Origin: Pseudomonas viridiflava
Lineage (GTDB): Bacteria; Pseudomonadota; Gammaproteobacteria; Pseudomonadales; Pseudomonadaceae
DNA: 64,000 nt
Direction of reading: 5' to 3'
Assembly: GCF_003702045.1 (NCBI RefSeq)
Contig: NZ_RBTP01000056.1
Span: 1-64,000, forward strand
This document shows positions 17,758 to 26,621 of this stretch, piece by piece (the stretch's first letter is position 1; the number at the start of each line of letters is the position of its first letter). The translations under genes were made by a program, and so were the position numbers. Under the pieces are notes generated by a model. That model worked only from the letters and a program-made list of their open reading frames with translations, did no database searches and was not told where the DNA came from.

Positions 17758-19422
17758 TCAGGCTGAAACGGAGGCACTCTGTACCTGTTCGACGTCGATT
17801 TGCCCGGCGTGCATGCGCACCAACTGGTCGGCGATGTAGAAATACCGGTCATCGTGGGAAATGACGATGATGGTCTTGCCCTGCTGCTTGAGTTCGGGGA
17901 GCAGCTCGGTATAGAACACGCGACGGAAGGCCGGGTCCTGATCGGCGGCCCATTCGTCGAACACCAGCACCTGACGCTCGTCCAGCCAGGCATTGATCAG
18001 CGCCAGACGCTTACGCTGGCCGGTGGACAGATCGGTGGTGGTAAAAGCACCGTCACGGATGCTGACCTTATGGGCGATGTCCAGACGCTCCAGGTACTTG
18101 CCCGCGTCTTCCGGCAGGCTCGCCTGGCCCTGCAGCGGCTCGTCGAACAGGTAGTAATCGGCAAAGATCGTGGTAAACAGCTGCCGATAGTCATCCAGGT
18201 GTTCCGGCGTGACAGACTCGCCGTTTAGGCGAATTTCGCCCTGTTGCGGTTTGTACAGGCCCAGCAGCAGCTTGATCAGCGTGGTCTTGCCGCAGCCGTT
18301 CTCGCCCACGATGAACACGATGTCGCCCTGCTTGATGCTCAGGTTGACCGGGCCGAGGTGGAACGCGTCGCTGCCTTCCACGGCCGGGTAGTCATAACGC
18401 AGTTGATGCAGCTCCAGCGTCTTGAGACTGGCCAGTGAATTGGGCCGGTCGCTGACCAGCAGGTGCGGCTCGGGGCTTGAAAACTTCCACGACAGCTCGG
18501 CAATACGGCGCATGGCGATCTGCGCGCGGCTGATGGCGGGCAGGGAATTGATCAGGCGTTCCAGCGGGCCTTTCATGTACAGCATCACCAGCACGAAGCC
18601 GCCCAGCACGGTTTTCTCGGTGGTCGGCCACAAGGCCTGAAAGGCGATGGCCATGCCGATCACGGCAAAGAACAGCATTGACCCGAAGGTCTCGGCACTG
18701 ACAAAAATATTCGCGGCGCGGATGTTCGCGCGGCAGATCTGCTCGGTGGTGCCGTGGATCTGTTCATCGAGCATGTGCTGGCGACGCTTGCGCTGGATGC
18801 GCAGCTCCTTGGCACCTGCCGACAGCGCCTGGTAGTGCTTCTGCAGTTCGTCTTCGCCATTGCGTGCCGACTGAATGCTCCGCGTCCCGAAGGCGTGGGC
18901 GAGGTACTGCGCACCGGTGCCCAACACAACGGTCAACACCGTCAGTGCCAGAATCTGCCACGACAACAAGGCCAGATAGGTCAGGCAGCCGAGGGTCACG
19001 GTAAACGCGATCACCATCGGTGCCACCGACAGGGCAAAGGTGCTGAGGGTGTTGACGTCGTTAAGCAGCACCGGGATCAGCCGGTGCGAGCGATAACGTT
19101 CCAATTGTTCGATCGGCGCGACCAGCACCTTGGCTGCCAGTTCGCGGCGCAGGTTGGCGACCACTCGCTGGCCCACGTAGTGGGTCGACAGGTTGGACAG
19201 TGTCGAACACGCCAGCGTCAGTACGCACAGCCCGGCGAACAGCAGCGCGGTGTGGGTATTCGGCCCGGCCGGCAGGTTCATCGCGTTATTGATGGTCGCC
19301 AGCAACGCTGTCACGCTCAGGCCACTGACGATCCCCAGCACCGTCGACAGCGCCACCAGCCACCAGAAAGGTTTGAGGATTCTCAGGGTTTCCCCGGCGA
19401 GGCTTTGGGTTTTGAGGGTCAT
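17758..19422 (-). CDS. pvdE: Inner-membrane ABC exporter of the pyoverdine precursor, PvdE
   Basis: 554-residue half-transporter with an N-terminal membrane domain (about 1-310, several hydrophobic segments beginning PFWWLVALSTVLGIV) and a C-terminal ATPase. The ATPase has Walker A GENGCGKTT, signature LSTGQRKR and Walker B VLVFDE. PvdE moves the acylated ferribactin precursor from cytoplasm to periplasm, where PvdQ, PvdM, PvdN, PvdO and PvdP act. The frame stays open further upstream, but the ATG at 19422 fits the family length and lies 62 bp past the pvdO stop. It is probably the last gene of a pvdM-N-O-E transcript. Confidence 0.93.
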   Translation of the reverse strand: MTLKTQSLAGETLRILKPFWWLVALSTVLGIVSGLSVTALLATINNAMNLPAGPNTHTALLFAGLCVLTLACSTLSNLSTHYVGQRVVANLRRELAAKVLVAPIEQLERYRSHRLIPVLLNDVNTLSTFALSVAPMVIAFTVTLGCLTYLALLSWQILALTVLTVVLGTGAQYLAHAFGTRSIQSARNGEDELQKHYQALSAGAKELRIQRKRRQHMLDEQIHGTTEQICRANIRAANIFVSAETFGSMLFFAVIGMAIAFQALWPTTEKTVLGGFVLVMLYMKGPLERLINSLPAISRAQIAMRRIAELSWKFSSPEPHLLVSDRPNSLASLKTLELHQLRYDYPAVEGSDAFHLGPVNLSIKQGDIVFIVGENGCGKTTLIKLLLGLYKPQQGEIRLNGESVTPEHLDDYRQLFTTIFADYYLFDEPLQGQASLPEDAGKYLERLDIAHKVSIRDGAFTTTDLSTGQRKRLALINAWLDERQVLVFDEWAADQDPAFRRVFYTELLPELKQQGKTIIVISHDDRYFYIADQLVRMHAGQIDVEQVQSASVSA

Positions 19423-19484
19423 GAGGGTTCTCGTGAGTGTCCGTGATGGCGGCCTTGTCAAAGGCCGCAGGCTCGATGAGTCGG

Positions 19485-20345
19485 TCAGAGGTCGCGCATG
19501 ACCCGAAAGCCCAGCCAGTCGCCGCGTACATCCGGCTGGCGGCTGTTGCGGTTGCCGGAGCGCGAAAAAATAGGCGCTTCGGTCCAGTCGTTGCCGCGAA
19601 TCATTTTCCAGGTGCAATCGCCCGCCAGCCAGGCACTGCCGTCGGTGGGCGCGCCGTTGTAGTTGCTGGTCTCGCAGTCGGCGGTCCACTCGTACACGTT
19701 GCCGTGGGCGTCGTAGATGCCGAAGTCGTTCGGGCTATAGCTGCCCGCCGGGGCGGTGTAGCTGAAACCGTCTTCCGGGCCGTAGGTGTTGGCGTGTTTG
19801 GCGATGCCATACGTCTTGCCTTCATCCATCGGGAACGGGAACGAACCCTTGCTGCCGCCGCGTGCGGCGTATTCACGGGCCGCTTCGCTGACCATGCGGT
19901 AGGACTTGCCGGTCTTCTTCGACAGCCAGGCGACGTAGGCTTTGGCTTCGTTCCAGTCCATGCACACCGCAGGCTGACGCGGGCCAAGCGGATAGCGCGG
20001 CTTGCCTGCCTTGCATTCGCGTCCGGGGCGGGTATCGCCGTCCGGCATTTTGTAACCGGAGCTTTTGATGTAGGCGTCCCATTCGCCGCTCAGCACCTGA
20101 AAGCGGCTGATGGCGAAGGGTTTGGCGAAGGTCACATCGTGCATCGGCCCTTCGTCCGGCTGGCGACCCAGTTCCTCTTCCGGCGCGCCCATGGTGAAGG
20201 TGCCCGCAGGCAGCACGACCATTTCGGGGCAATCCTTGCAGTCCTTGAAGACTTTCCCGGCCTCAGGCGTCGCCGCCTGAACGGTGCCGCTCAAGAACAG
20301 ACCGAACAGCGAGGTCAGGGACAGGGTGAACAGCATCTTTTTCAT
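19485..20345 (-). CDS. pvdO: Periplasmic pyoverdine maturation protein PvdO
   Basis: 286 residues from the ATG at 20345 (MKKMLFTL…), chosen because it begins a normal Sec signal peptide ending VQA-ATP; an in-frame ATG 18 bp upstream is less likely. The mature part has the formylglycine-generating-enzyme fold signature: MVVLPAGTFTMG near the start, YEWTADC and GNDWTEA in the middle and GFRVMRDL at the end. In P. fluorescens PvdO is needed for the last oxidation of dihydropyoverdine to the fluorescent chromophore. It lies between pvdN and pvdE in the same direction. Confidence 0.93.
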   Translation of the reverse strand: MKKMLFTLSLTSLFGLFLSGTVQAATPEAGKVFKDCKDCPEMVVLPAGTFTMGAPEEELGRQPDEGPMHDVTFAKPFAISRFQVLSGEWDAYIKSSGYKMPDGDTRPGRECKAGKPRYPLGPRQPAVCMDWNEAKAYVAWLSKKTGKSYRMVSEAAREYAARGGSKGSFPFPMDEGKTYGIAKHANTYGPEDGFSYTAPAGSYSPNDFGIYDAHGNVYEWTADCETSNYNGAPTDGSAWLAGDCTWKMIRGNDWTEAPIFSRSGNRNSRQPDVRGDWLGFRVMRDL

Positions 20346-20398
20346 GACGGGCCTCAGTGGCAAAAAGCGGAAAGCAGGTGATAGCGGGTGTGCAGGCG

Positions 20399-21679
20399 TC
20401 AGGTACGCTGGTCGAGCAGCGCCATGAAGCGGTCGACTTCGGCTTCGCTGTTCAGAAGGCCTGGCGCGGTGCGCACCACCGGGCCGACATCGCGGCTCAC
20501 CGCATCGACCACCATGCGGTTTTTCATCAACCAGGCCGCCACCTCGTCGCTGGCTTGATCCTTGACCCTGAAAAAGCTGAAACCTGCCGACAGGGCAGGG
20601 TCCATCGGTGTGACCAGCTCGACGTTGCGCTGCGCTTGCAGGCGTTCCTTGAGGTAGCTGTTGAGCTGATGGATGCGCGCCTCAACATCGGCCTTGCCCA
20701 GTTGCAGGTGCAGCTCGAACGCTTTGTTCAGCGCCCAGCGGTGTTCGAACGAGTGATAGCCGCCCGGCGTCATGGTGGTGGCGAAATTGGTCGCTTCGGA
20801 GAAGGTCGGGATCGTGGGCGTGAGATCGGTCATCTGTTCCGAGCGGGCGCAAACAATCCCGGTGCCACGCGGGCCGAACATCCACTTGTGGGTGCCCGCC
20901 ACGAAGTAGTCGCACTTCATGGCCGGGAAATCCAGATTCTCCACGCCAAAGCCGTGCACGCCGTCGATTACGTACAGGATGCGGTCCTTGGCGTCGCGGT
21001 TGCGATTGTGCTCCTCGACCAGATCGCCGATAGCGCCGAGCGGCAGCTTTACGCCGCTGCCCGATTGCACCCAGGTCATGCCCAGTACACGGGTATTGGC
21101 CTGGATGTTGCGGGCAATCGAACCGATGATTTCGTCGGCCGACACCTGCGCCGGGTCTTTGAACAAGCGGATTCTGCGCACCTGAGTGCCGTCACGCTGC
21201 TGGCGGAAATTGAGGATGCTGCGGGCGCAGGAGTGCTCGTGTTCGGTGGTGAGGATTTCCTGATCCGGGCGGATGTGCAGGCCGCCGTAGATGATCGCCA
21301 GCCCTTCGGTGGTGCTGCCGGTCAAGGCGATCTGGCCAGGTTTGGCATTCAGGTATTTGCCTGCCCAGACACGCACTTCATGCTCGCGCAGTTCGGTTTC
21401 CTGCAGGTCCCAATCCATTGCCAGACCGGGGTTGCGATCAATGTGGGCGCGGTGCTGCTCGATGGCTTCGCGCACGGGTCTTGGGTGCGAGGCCACCAGA
21501 AAGTTGGAGAAGTGAATGTAGTCCGGGTCCTGATTGAACAGTTGCTTGAGCCCGCCCCATTTGTCTGCCGACACCGGTTCTGGCGTGGCAGCCGTAGCGG
21601 GTGCGATCAGGCCCGAGCCAAGTGGCAGGGCGGCGGCCAGCAGTCCGGCCTGTTTGAGGAACGTTCTGCGATCAGTCAT
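20399..21679 (-). CDS. pvdN: Periplasmic PLP-dependent side-chain modifying enzyme PvdN
   Basis: 426 residues. The ATG at 21679 overlaps the pvdM stop (ATGA) and begins a twin-arginine signal (MTDRRTFLKQAGLLAAALPL). The rest is a class-V aminotransferase/cysteine-desulfurase-like PLP fold. The Schiff-base lysine is in AGTHKWMFGPRG (K265) and the PLP-binding aspartate region is YVIDGVHGFG. In P. fluorescens PvdN converts the chromophore-attached glutamate into succinamide in the periplasm. Export of a folded cofactor enzyme explains the Tat signal. Translation is probably coupled to pvdM. Confidence 0.94.
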   Translation of the reverse strand: MTDRRTFLKQAGLLAAALPLGSGLIAPATAATPEPVSADKWGGLKQLFNQDPDYIHFSNFLVASHPRPVREAIEQHRAHIDRNPGLAMDWDLQETELREHEVRVWAGKYLNAKPGQIALTGSTTEGLAIIYGGLHIRPDQEILTTEHEHSCARSILNFRQQRDGTQVRRIRLFKDPAQVSADEIIGSIARNIQANTRVLGMTWVQSGSGVKLPLGAIGDLVEEHNRNRDAKDRILYVIDGVHGFGVENLDFPAMKCDYFVAGTHKWMFGPRGTGIVCARSEQMTDLTPTIPTFSEATNFATTMTPGGYHSFEHRWALNKAFELHLQLGKADVEARIHQLNSYLKERLQAQRNVELVTPMDPALSAGFSFFRVKDQASDEVAAWLMKNRMVVDAVSRDVGPVVRTAPGLLNSEAEVDRFMALLDQRT

Positions 21680-23019
21680 GGCTTGACCACCGGCTTGGCC
21701 GAGGCCTGCACCTGTTCCCAGACACGCAGGAAATTGCCACCCCACAATTTGGCGATGTCGGCTTCGGCATAGCCGCGCTCGATCAGCTCGGCGGTCACGT
21801 TGCGGATCTCGCTGACGTCGTTGAAGCCTTCCACGCCGCCACCGTCGTTAAAGTCTGAGCTGATGCCGACATGGTCGATGCCGATCTTTCTCACCGTGTA
21901 ATCGATCGCGTTGACGAAATCCTTGACCGTGGCCTTGGGCTCTTCCTCAAGAATTGCGTAAAGCTTGCTGGCGTAAGCACCGAAGCGTTGTTCCGGCCAG
22001 ACCGTGATGATTGCATCGCCGGGCATCAGCGCCATTGCGAGATTGGGCAGTGGCGGCAGGTCGAATTCCTTGCGCAGCGCGTTGAGCTTGTCCTGGGTCT
22101 TCTGGCTCAAGGGCTTCAGATAGGCAGGGAAAGCAACGACCTGGACCACGCCACCGCTCTGCTTGATCCGTTGCATTTCTTCATCGCTGAGGTTGCGTGG
22201 AATGTCCACCAGCGCACGCGGTGCCGAGTGCGAGGCAACCATCGGCGTGCGGCTCAATTGGCTGACTTGTTCCAGCGCCTTGCTCGACATTTGCGACACG
22301 TCGATGATCACGCCAAGGTCGTTCAGGCGCTGCACGGCCTGTTTGCCGATCTCGGACAGACCGCCCAGCGCATCCGGCGTGTCGTTGAGGAACGGCAGCG
22401 GGCGCGATGAGTCCGCCCAGCTGTTGTTGCCCACGTAGCTGAAGCCGAACATACGCATCCCTCGCGCTGTCCATCGGTCAAGCGCATCAAGGTCGTTACC
22501 CAGCGGGTAGGCGTTGAGCATGCTGATGAAAATCGCGAACTTGCCTTCGCCCTGCAAGCGGCGCATGTCGTCCGGGGTGTAGGCGATGCCGACCTGATGG
22601 GGGAAGTCGCGCACCATGCCGGTGATGATGGTGTAGCGCACTTCCTGTTGCTTGCGCGCTTCCTCGACGAAGCCGGGTGTCGGGCGATGTGGTGCGTTGG
22701 CGCCGTTCCAGATCTCCGGCCAGCCGAACACCGTCAAGGCTGCACCTGACAGACGGCCACGTGCGGTCTTCACAAGATCGAACTGGCCGGAACCGTCCTT
22801 GTCAGCCTCGTTGCGCTCGCTGCCGAACTTCATCGGCACCGTGATGTGGCTGTCGAAGGAAATGATCCGCTCTTGCAGGTCTTCTGCCTGCTTCATGACC
22901 TTGACCGGGTAGCCTGCGGGTGACCAGTAATTCCAGGCCAAATAGCCTGCGCCTGCACTGATGGCCAGGGCCAGTGGCAGGCCGATGAAGAGAGCCTTTT
23001 TCCAACGCGGTTTTGTCAT
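21676..23019 (-). CDS. pvdM: Periplasmic dipeptidase-like pyoverdine protein PvdM
   Basis: 447 residues with an N-terminal membrane anchor or uncleaved signal (KALFIGLPLALAISAGAGYLAW) and a peptidase M19 (renal dipeptidase) fold. Several metal ligands of the family are replaced. The HxD motif is DSHIT, the bridging-Glu motif IEGGH is SMLNAY, and DLSHVS is DVSQMS. The second histidine (VASHSAPRAL) and the aspartate region (SSDFND) remain. PvdM is required for periplasmic chromophore formation, reportedly with PvdP. First gene of the pvdMNO(E) unit; an exact PvdS-type promoter lies about 75-100 bp upstream. Confidence 0.92.
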   Translation of the reverse strand: MTKPRWKKALFIGLPLALAISAGAGYLAWNYWSPAGYPVKVMKQAEDLQERIISFDSHITVPMKFGSERNEADKDGSGQFDLVKTARGRLSGAALTVFGWPEIWNGANAPHRPTPGFVEEARKQQEVRYTIITGMVRDFPHQVGIAYTPDDMRRLQGEGKFAIFISMLNAYPLGNDLDALDRWTARGMRMFGFSYVGNNSWADSSRPLPFLNDTPDALGGLSEIGKQAVQRLNDLGVIIDVSQMSSKALEQVSQLSRTPMVASHSAPRALVDIPRNLSDEEMQRIKQSGGVVQVVAFPAYLKPLSQKTQDKLNALRKEFDLPPLPNLAMALMPGDAIITVWPEQRFGAYASKLYAILEEEPKATVKDFVNAIDYTVRKIGIDHVGISSDFNDGGGVEGFNDVSEIRNVTAELIERGYAEADIAKLWGGNFLRVWEQVQASAKPVVKP

Positions 23020-23092
23020 TGCCGTCTCGTTCAGATGATCGGTGCAGGCCTGCCTTGCGTGCGGGCAGCAGGGCCGTTGCTATCTGGGGAGA

Positions 23093-23116
23093 ACGAGCGG
23101 ATGGCGGAGAAATTTA
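23093..23116 (-). promoter_or_regulatory. PvdS-type promoter (IS box) for pvdMNO(E)
   Basis: Minus strand: TAAAT (23116-23112), 16 bases, CGT (23095-23093), an exact match to TAAAT-N16-CGT. The predicted leader to the pvdM ATG is about 65 bases. Confidence 0.88.
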
Positions 23117-23247
23117 GCGGTGGTCTTGCCAGGCCGCACCTGATCGTATGCTCCGCGTGGGCATGCAGCCGTGACACAGAGACTGCGGATTCAGTGAGCC
23201 GAGCGCTCGGGCTCAATCAGTGCTTCCTGCTCAGGCGAGCCGAGAAG

Positions 23248-23271
23248 TAAATTTATCCGCAGGCTTTACGT
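23248..23271 (+). promoter_or_regulatory. PvdS-type promoter (IS box) for pvdP
   Basis: Plus strand: TAAAT (23248-23252), 16 bases, CGT (23269-23271). The spacing is exact, and it lies 46 bp before the pvdP ATG. With the box at 23093-23116 it forms a divergent pair in the 297-bp gap between pvdM and pvdP. Confidence 0.88.
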
Positions 23272-23316
23272 TCTAGCTGGATACCCGGTGTCTCGGGGGC
23301 TGTAACAGGTAGGGCA

Positions 23317-24951
23317 ATGACGATTTCTCGACGAGGTTTCATCGCAGGTCTGGCGCTGACCGGCGCGGCAGTGCCAGCGGTCTGGTATGCCCATCGGGAG
23401 TTCACGCGTGTCGAGGAGCCCGTCACGCCTGGTGAGGCCACCGCAGGCCCGGCCGATACTGCCACTCAGCGTCTGGCCGACAAGCTGCGCGGCGTGTGGA
23501 CGCTGCGTTTCGAGGGGCGCGATGCAGGGCTGCGCGGCGCGCCGCTGGACGGTCTGGAAATGTTCCTCGATATCGCCCCGCGGGGCCGTGGATTGCGTGG
23601 TTACATCGACACCGCTGAAAACCTGCGCGGCGATGCTATGCCGCGTTTTCGGGTGATTGGCGACCTGCAACCGGCCAACGCTGCCAAATTGTATCTGCGG
23701 GTCATGGACGGTCACGCAGGCAACGGCCCGCACAGCGACACGCCGGATTACGAATTCAGCCTGATTCTGGATGAGGTCTGGGGCGCGTTTGGCAATGCTG
23801 GCAGCGGCACGCTGAGTGGCCGTATCGAGCGCCTTGATCGACCGCTGGCCTTGCCGGAGCTGGAAAGCCGCGTAATCGCTGTCAAGCAACTGTTTCCTGA
23901 GGCGCGAGAACGGGTCAATCTGACGCCTGAGTTTCATGCCTGGCTGATCTCCAAAGAACATCGTCTGTTCCACCAACTCTGGCATGCGTCCCGTGACAAA
24001 TGGCACAAGCTGCCCAGCGACAAGCAGAAAGCCTTGCGCGGGATCGGCTGGCAGCCGGGGCCGCGGGACAAGGAGCGCGACGCTCGCGGACCGCACAAGG
24101 ATCGTAACGGTTCGGGCGTGGACTTCTTTTATATGCACCGACACATGCTGATTCAGGCCCGGACGATTCAGGACCTGCCGTCTTGGCCGCGTTTTCCGAT
24201 GCCCCAGCCGGAACTGGAGCGTGACCGACTGGGCTTCGCGCGTTATTTCGACAACCACGACGGCTGTTCACTGCCGCCGAACTGGCTGGCGCAGGGTGAC
24301 GAGGAGTACACCCAACTGGTCAGCGACATCAAAAGTCCCGAGACGTATCACACCCATTTTCAGGTCTGGGAATCCCAGTACCGTGACCCGCGCTTTCTGT
24401 CGACGCTGACACTGGGACAGTTTGGTTCGCAGGTCGAACTGGAGCTGCACGACTGGCTGCACATGCGTTGGGCCTCGGTGGCCCGTGATCCGGCTAACGG
24501 CCAGCCGGTGCCGATGGCGCGACGTTCGGATGACTTTGCCGAGCGCTGGTTCGGCCCTGAAAACGACTTTCTGGCCGACCCGTTCTCGTCCCACGTCAAC
24601 CCGGTGTTCTGGATGTTTCATGGCTGGATCGACGACCGTATCGATGACTGGTTTCGGGCTCACGAGCGCTTTCATCCCGGTGAGGTGAAGCGCCTTGAAG
24701 TCAACGGCGTGCCTTGGTTCGCGTCGGGTCGCTGGGTGGAAGTCAGCGACCCGTGGCTGGGGCCGGACACCCACGGTTGCAGCACCACACCGGGGCTGCA
24801 GGCCGGCACGTCGATGGAGATGGACCCGGAAGTCATGAAGCTTGCGCTGCGCATTACCTTTGCCGCCGATGACAAACTCGGCGATCTGGTCCGCCGCGTG
24901 CCCCGTCGCCCGTGGTATGCGCGCAATCTGCTGCCGGAGAAGTGGTTTTAG
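23317..24951 (+). CDS. pvdP: Periplasmic tyrosinase PvdP (chromophore formation)
   Basis: 544 residues with a twin-arginine signal (SRRGFIAGLALTGAA). Residues about 50-190 form a beta-rich N-terminal domain, followed by a type-3 copper tyrosinase domain. Candidate copper histidines are in RLFHQLWHASRDKWHK (about 215-235) and YMHRHM (about 272-277) for one site. LELHDWLHMR (H378, H382) and WMFHGWIDDR (H435) supply the other. PvdP oxidises the D-Tyr/Dab part of ferribactin to dihydropyoverdine in the periplasm. It is divergent from pvdMNO with its own exact PvdS-type promoter. Confidence 0.94.
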   Translation: MTISRRGFIAGLALTGAAVPAVWYAHREFTRVEEPVTPGEATAGPADTATQRLADKLRGVWTLRFEGRDAGLRGAPLDGLEMFLDIAPRGRGLRGYIDTAENLRGDAMPRFRVIGDLQPANAAKLYLRVMDGHAGNGPHSDTPDYEFSLILDEVWGAFGNAGSGTLSGRIERLDRPLALPELESRVIAVKQLFPEARERVNLTPEFHAWLISKEHRLFHQLWHASRDKWHKLPSDKQKALRGIGWQPGPRDKERDARGPHKDRNGSGVDFFYMHRHMLIQARTIQDLPSWPRFPMPQPELERDRLGFARYFDNHDGCSLPPNWLAQGDEEYTQLVSDIKSPETYHTHFQVWESQYRDPRFLSTLTLGQFGSQVELELHDWLHMRWASVARDPANGQPVPMARRSDDFAERWFGPENDFLADPFSSHVNPVFWMFHGWIDDRIDDWFRAHERFHPGEVKRLEVNGVPWFASGRWVEVSDPWLGPDTHGCSTTPGLQAGTSMEMDPEVMKLALRITFAADDKLGDLVRRVPRRPWYARNLLPEKWF

Positions 24952-25217
24952 GCGGATAGGCGCTGTCTTACAGCTCACCGCCTCTTATCAAACACGCTGT
25001 AATTGACTGAACTGCACGCACACTAGCTTCGGCCCGCAGGGCGTGGGAGCTCTCGGAGGTTACGACGGCAGCGATGGGCTGCGCAGCGGGCCCAGGTTGC
25101 ATCTGACACACCGCGTATGCAGGTTTTGCTGCCGTTTCCCGGCAGATCGCCGGCAAGCCGCCTCCCACATTCTGCATTGTGTTCGTTCAAGGGCTATTTA
25201 AGCGTCCGCTATGCCAC
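24952..25217. repeat. Intergenic gap with REP-like inverted ends (25043-25168)
   Basis: Between the convergent ends of pvdP and opmQ. GTGGGAGCTC at 25043 and the mirrored GCCTCCCAC ending at 25168 bracket a GC-rich imperfect palindrome (TTGCTGCCGTTTCCCGGCAG…GCCGGCAAG). It looks like a divergent member of the GTGGGAG…CTCCCAC REP family found four more times in the window. A short stem GCTGTcttACAGC near 24962 could help end pvdP transcription, but no T-run follows. Confidence 0.5.
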
Positions 25218-26621
25218 TCAACGCACCTGCCATCCACCGCCCAGTGCTTTGTACAGCGCGATACTGGCCTGCACTCTGGACAGCCTCAACTGCACGCTGA
25301 CGTCCTGTGCCTGGTACAAGGTGCGCTGGGTTTCAAGCACGGTCAGCAGGTCTTCGGCACCTTCCTGATAACGACTCTGGGCGATGCGAAACGCGGTCTG
25401 GGCCTGTTTCAGCTCTTCTTCGTGCCAGCCACGCTGGCGATCAAGACCGTCGATGCTGTTCAGGGCCTTTTCCACGTCGGCGAAGCTGTTGATGATTGCG
25501 CCGCGATAGGTTTCCAGCAGTTCTTCCTGTCGTGCGGTGGCCCGGTCACGTTCTGCACCAAGGCGGCCGTTGTTGAAAATCGGGCCGACCAAGCCCGCCG
25601 CCAGACTGCTGAACGGGGCGCGAAGCCAGTCTTCGGCGCGAACCGATTCAGTGCCGACGCGTGCGCTCAGAGTGAGTTTGGGCAGCATGGCCGCGCGGGC
25701 AATCGTGACGTTGGCGTGTGCGGCTGCCAGTTCGGCTTCGGCCTTTGCCAGATCCGGGCGGCGTGTGAGAAGGTCGCTGGGCACGCCACTGCCGATGTCC
25801 GGCCAGCTCAGGCTGTCGAATGCCTGGTTGTCCAGTTTCAGGCGCTGCACCGGTTGGCCCAGCAGGGCGGCGAGGGTGATCAGCTGTTCGTTGGCCAGTT
25901 GCTGAATCCGTGGCAGTTCGCGTTGCTGGGTGGCAACCAGATTTTTCTGCTGCGCCAGTTCCAGTGCCGTCGCCGAGCCCGAGTCGTAGCGCGTCTGCAC
26001 CAGTCGCAACACGTCATGCGCGTTGGCCAGATTCAGTTCGGCGATGCGGCCTTGCTCGCGGGCCGACAGGGTTTGCGCGTAGCGGTCGGCAACGTTGCTG
26101 AGCAGCGTCAGCTCCACGGTTGCCTGATCGAACTGGCTGGCACGCAGGCTCTGAAGGGCGCTGTCTCGACCGGCCGCGACGCCGCCCCAGAAATCCACCT
26201 CGTAGCTGGCGGTCAGGTCGGCCGTAAACATGTCGGTGTTGTTGTCGTCCGACGGGTTGGCCTTGCGGTCGCTGCTGCGCATGAACTTATTACGTTCCCC
26301 CCGCAGGCCATAACTCAGTTCAGGCAGCAATGGCGCGCCGCCGATGATCGCCGTTGCCTGGGCCTGACGCACCCGTGCCAAGGCCGCGCCGACTTCATGG
26401 CTGTCGCGGCTGGCCTGTTCGATCAGCCGGTTCAGTTCCGGGCTGCCAAAGTGTTGCCACCAGCGGGCATCGGTGCGTTGGGTCGCTGCGCTCCGGGCAA
26501 ACGCCCAGGCGGGCGGCGGCTGGATGCCGTTGTCCGGGCCGGGTAAGGGCGTGCTGCAGGCGGCCAGCAGCAGGCAAGTGGTCAACAGCGTGAAGGTTGC
26601 TTTCATGGAATGATCATTCAT
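25218..26621 (-). CDS. opmQ: Outer-membrane efflux lipoprotein OpmQ
   Basis: 467 residues of the RND/MacAB outer-membrane factor (NodT/TolC-like) family. It has a signal peptide with lipobox LLAAC just after MKATFTLLTTC, and two outer-membrane-efflux repeats (WWQHFGSPELNRLIEQA early, RYQEGAEDLLTVLETQRTLY late). With PvdR and PvdT it recycles or secretes pyoverdine across the outer membrane. The ATG at 26621 overlaps the pvdT stop (ATGA). The second in-frame ATG (26606) gives a cleaner signal peptide; neither has an obvious Shine-Dalgarno, which suggests translational coupling. Confidence 0.93.
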   Translation of the reverse strand: MNDHSMKATFTLLTTCLLLAACSTPLPGPDNGIQPPPAWAFARSAATQRTDARWWQHFGSPELNRLIEQASRDSHEVGAALARVRQAQATAIIGGAPLLPELSYGLRGERNKFMRSSDRKANPSDDNNTDMFTADLTASYEVDFWGGVAAGRDSALQSLRASQFDQATVELTLLSNVADRYAQTLSAREQGRIAELNLANAHDVLRLVQTRYDSGSATALELAQQKNLVATQQRELPRIQQLANEQLITLAALLGQPVQRLKLDNQAFDSLSWPDIGSGVPSDLLTRRPDLAKAEAELAAAHANVTIARAAMLPKLTLSARVGTESVRAEDWLRAPFSSLAAGLVGPIFNNGRLGAERDRATARQEELLETYRGAIINSFADVEKALNSIDGLDRQRGWHEEELKQAQTAFRIAQSRYQEGAEDLLTVLETQRTLYQAQDVSVQLRLSRVQASIALYKALGGGWQVR

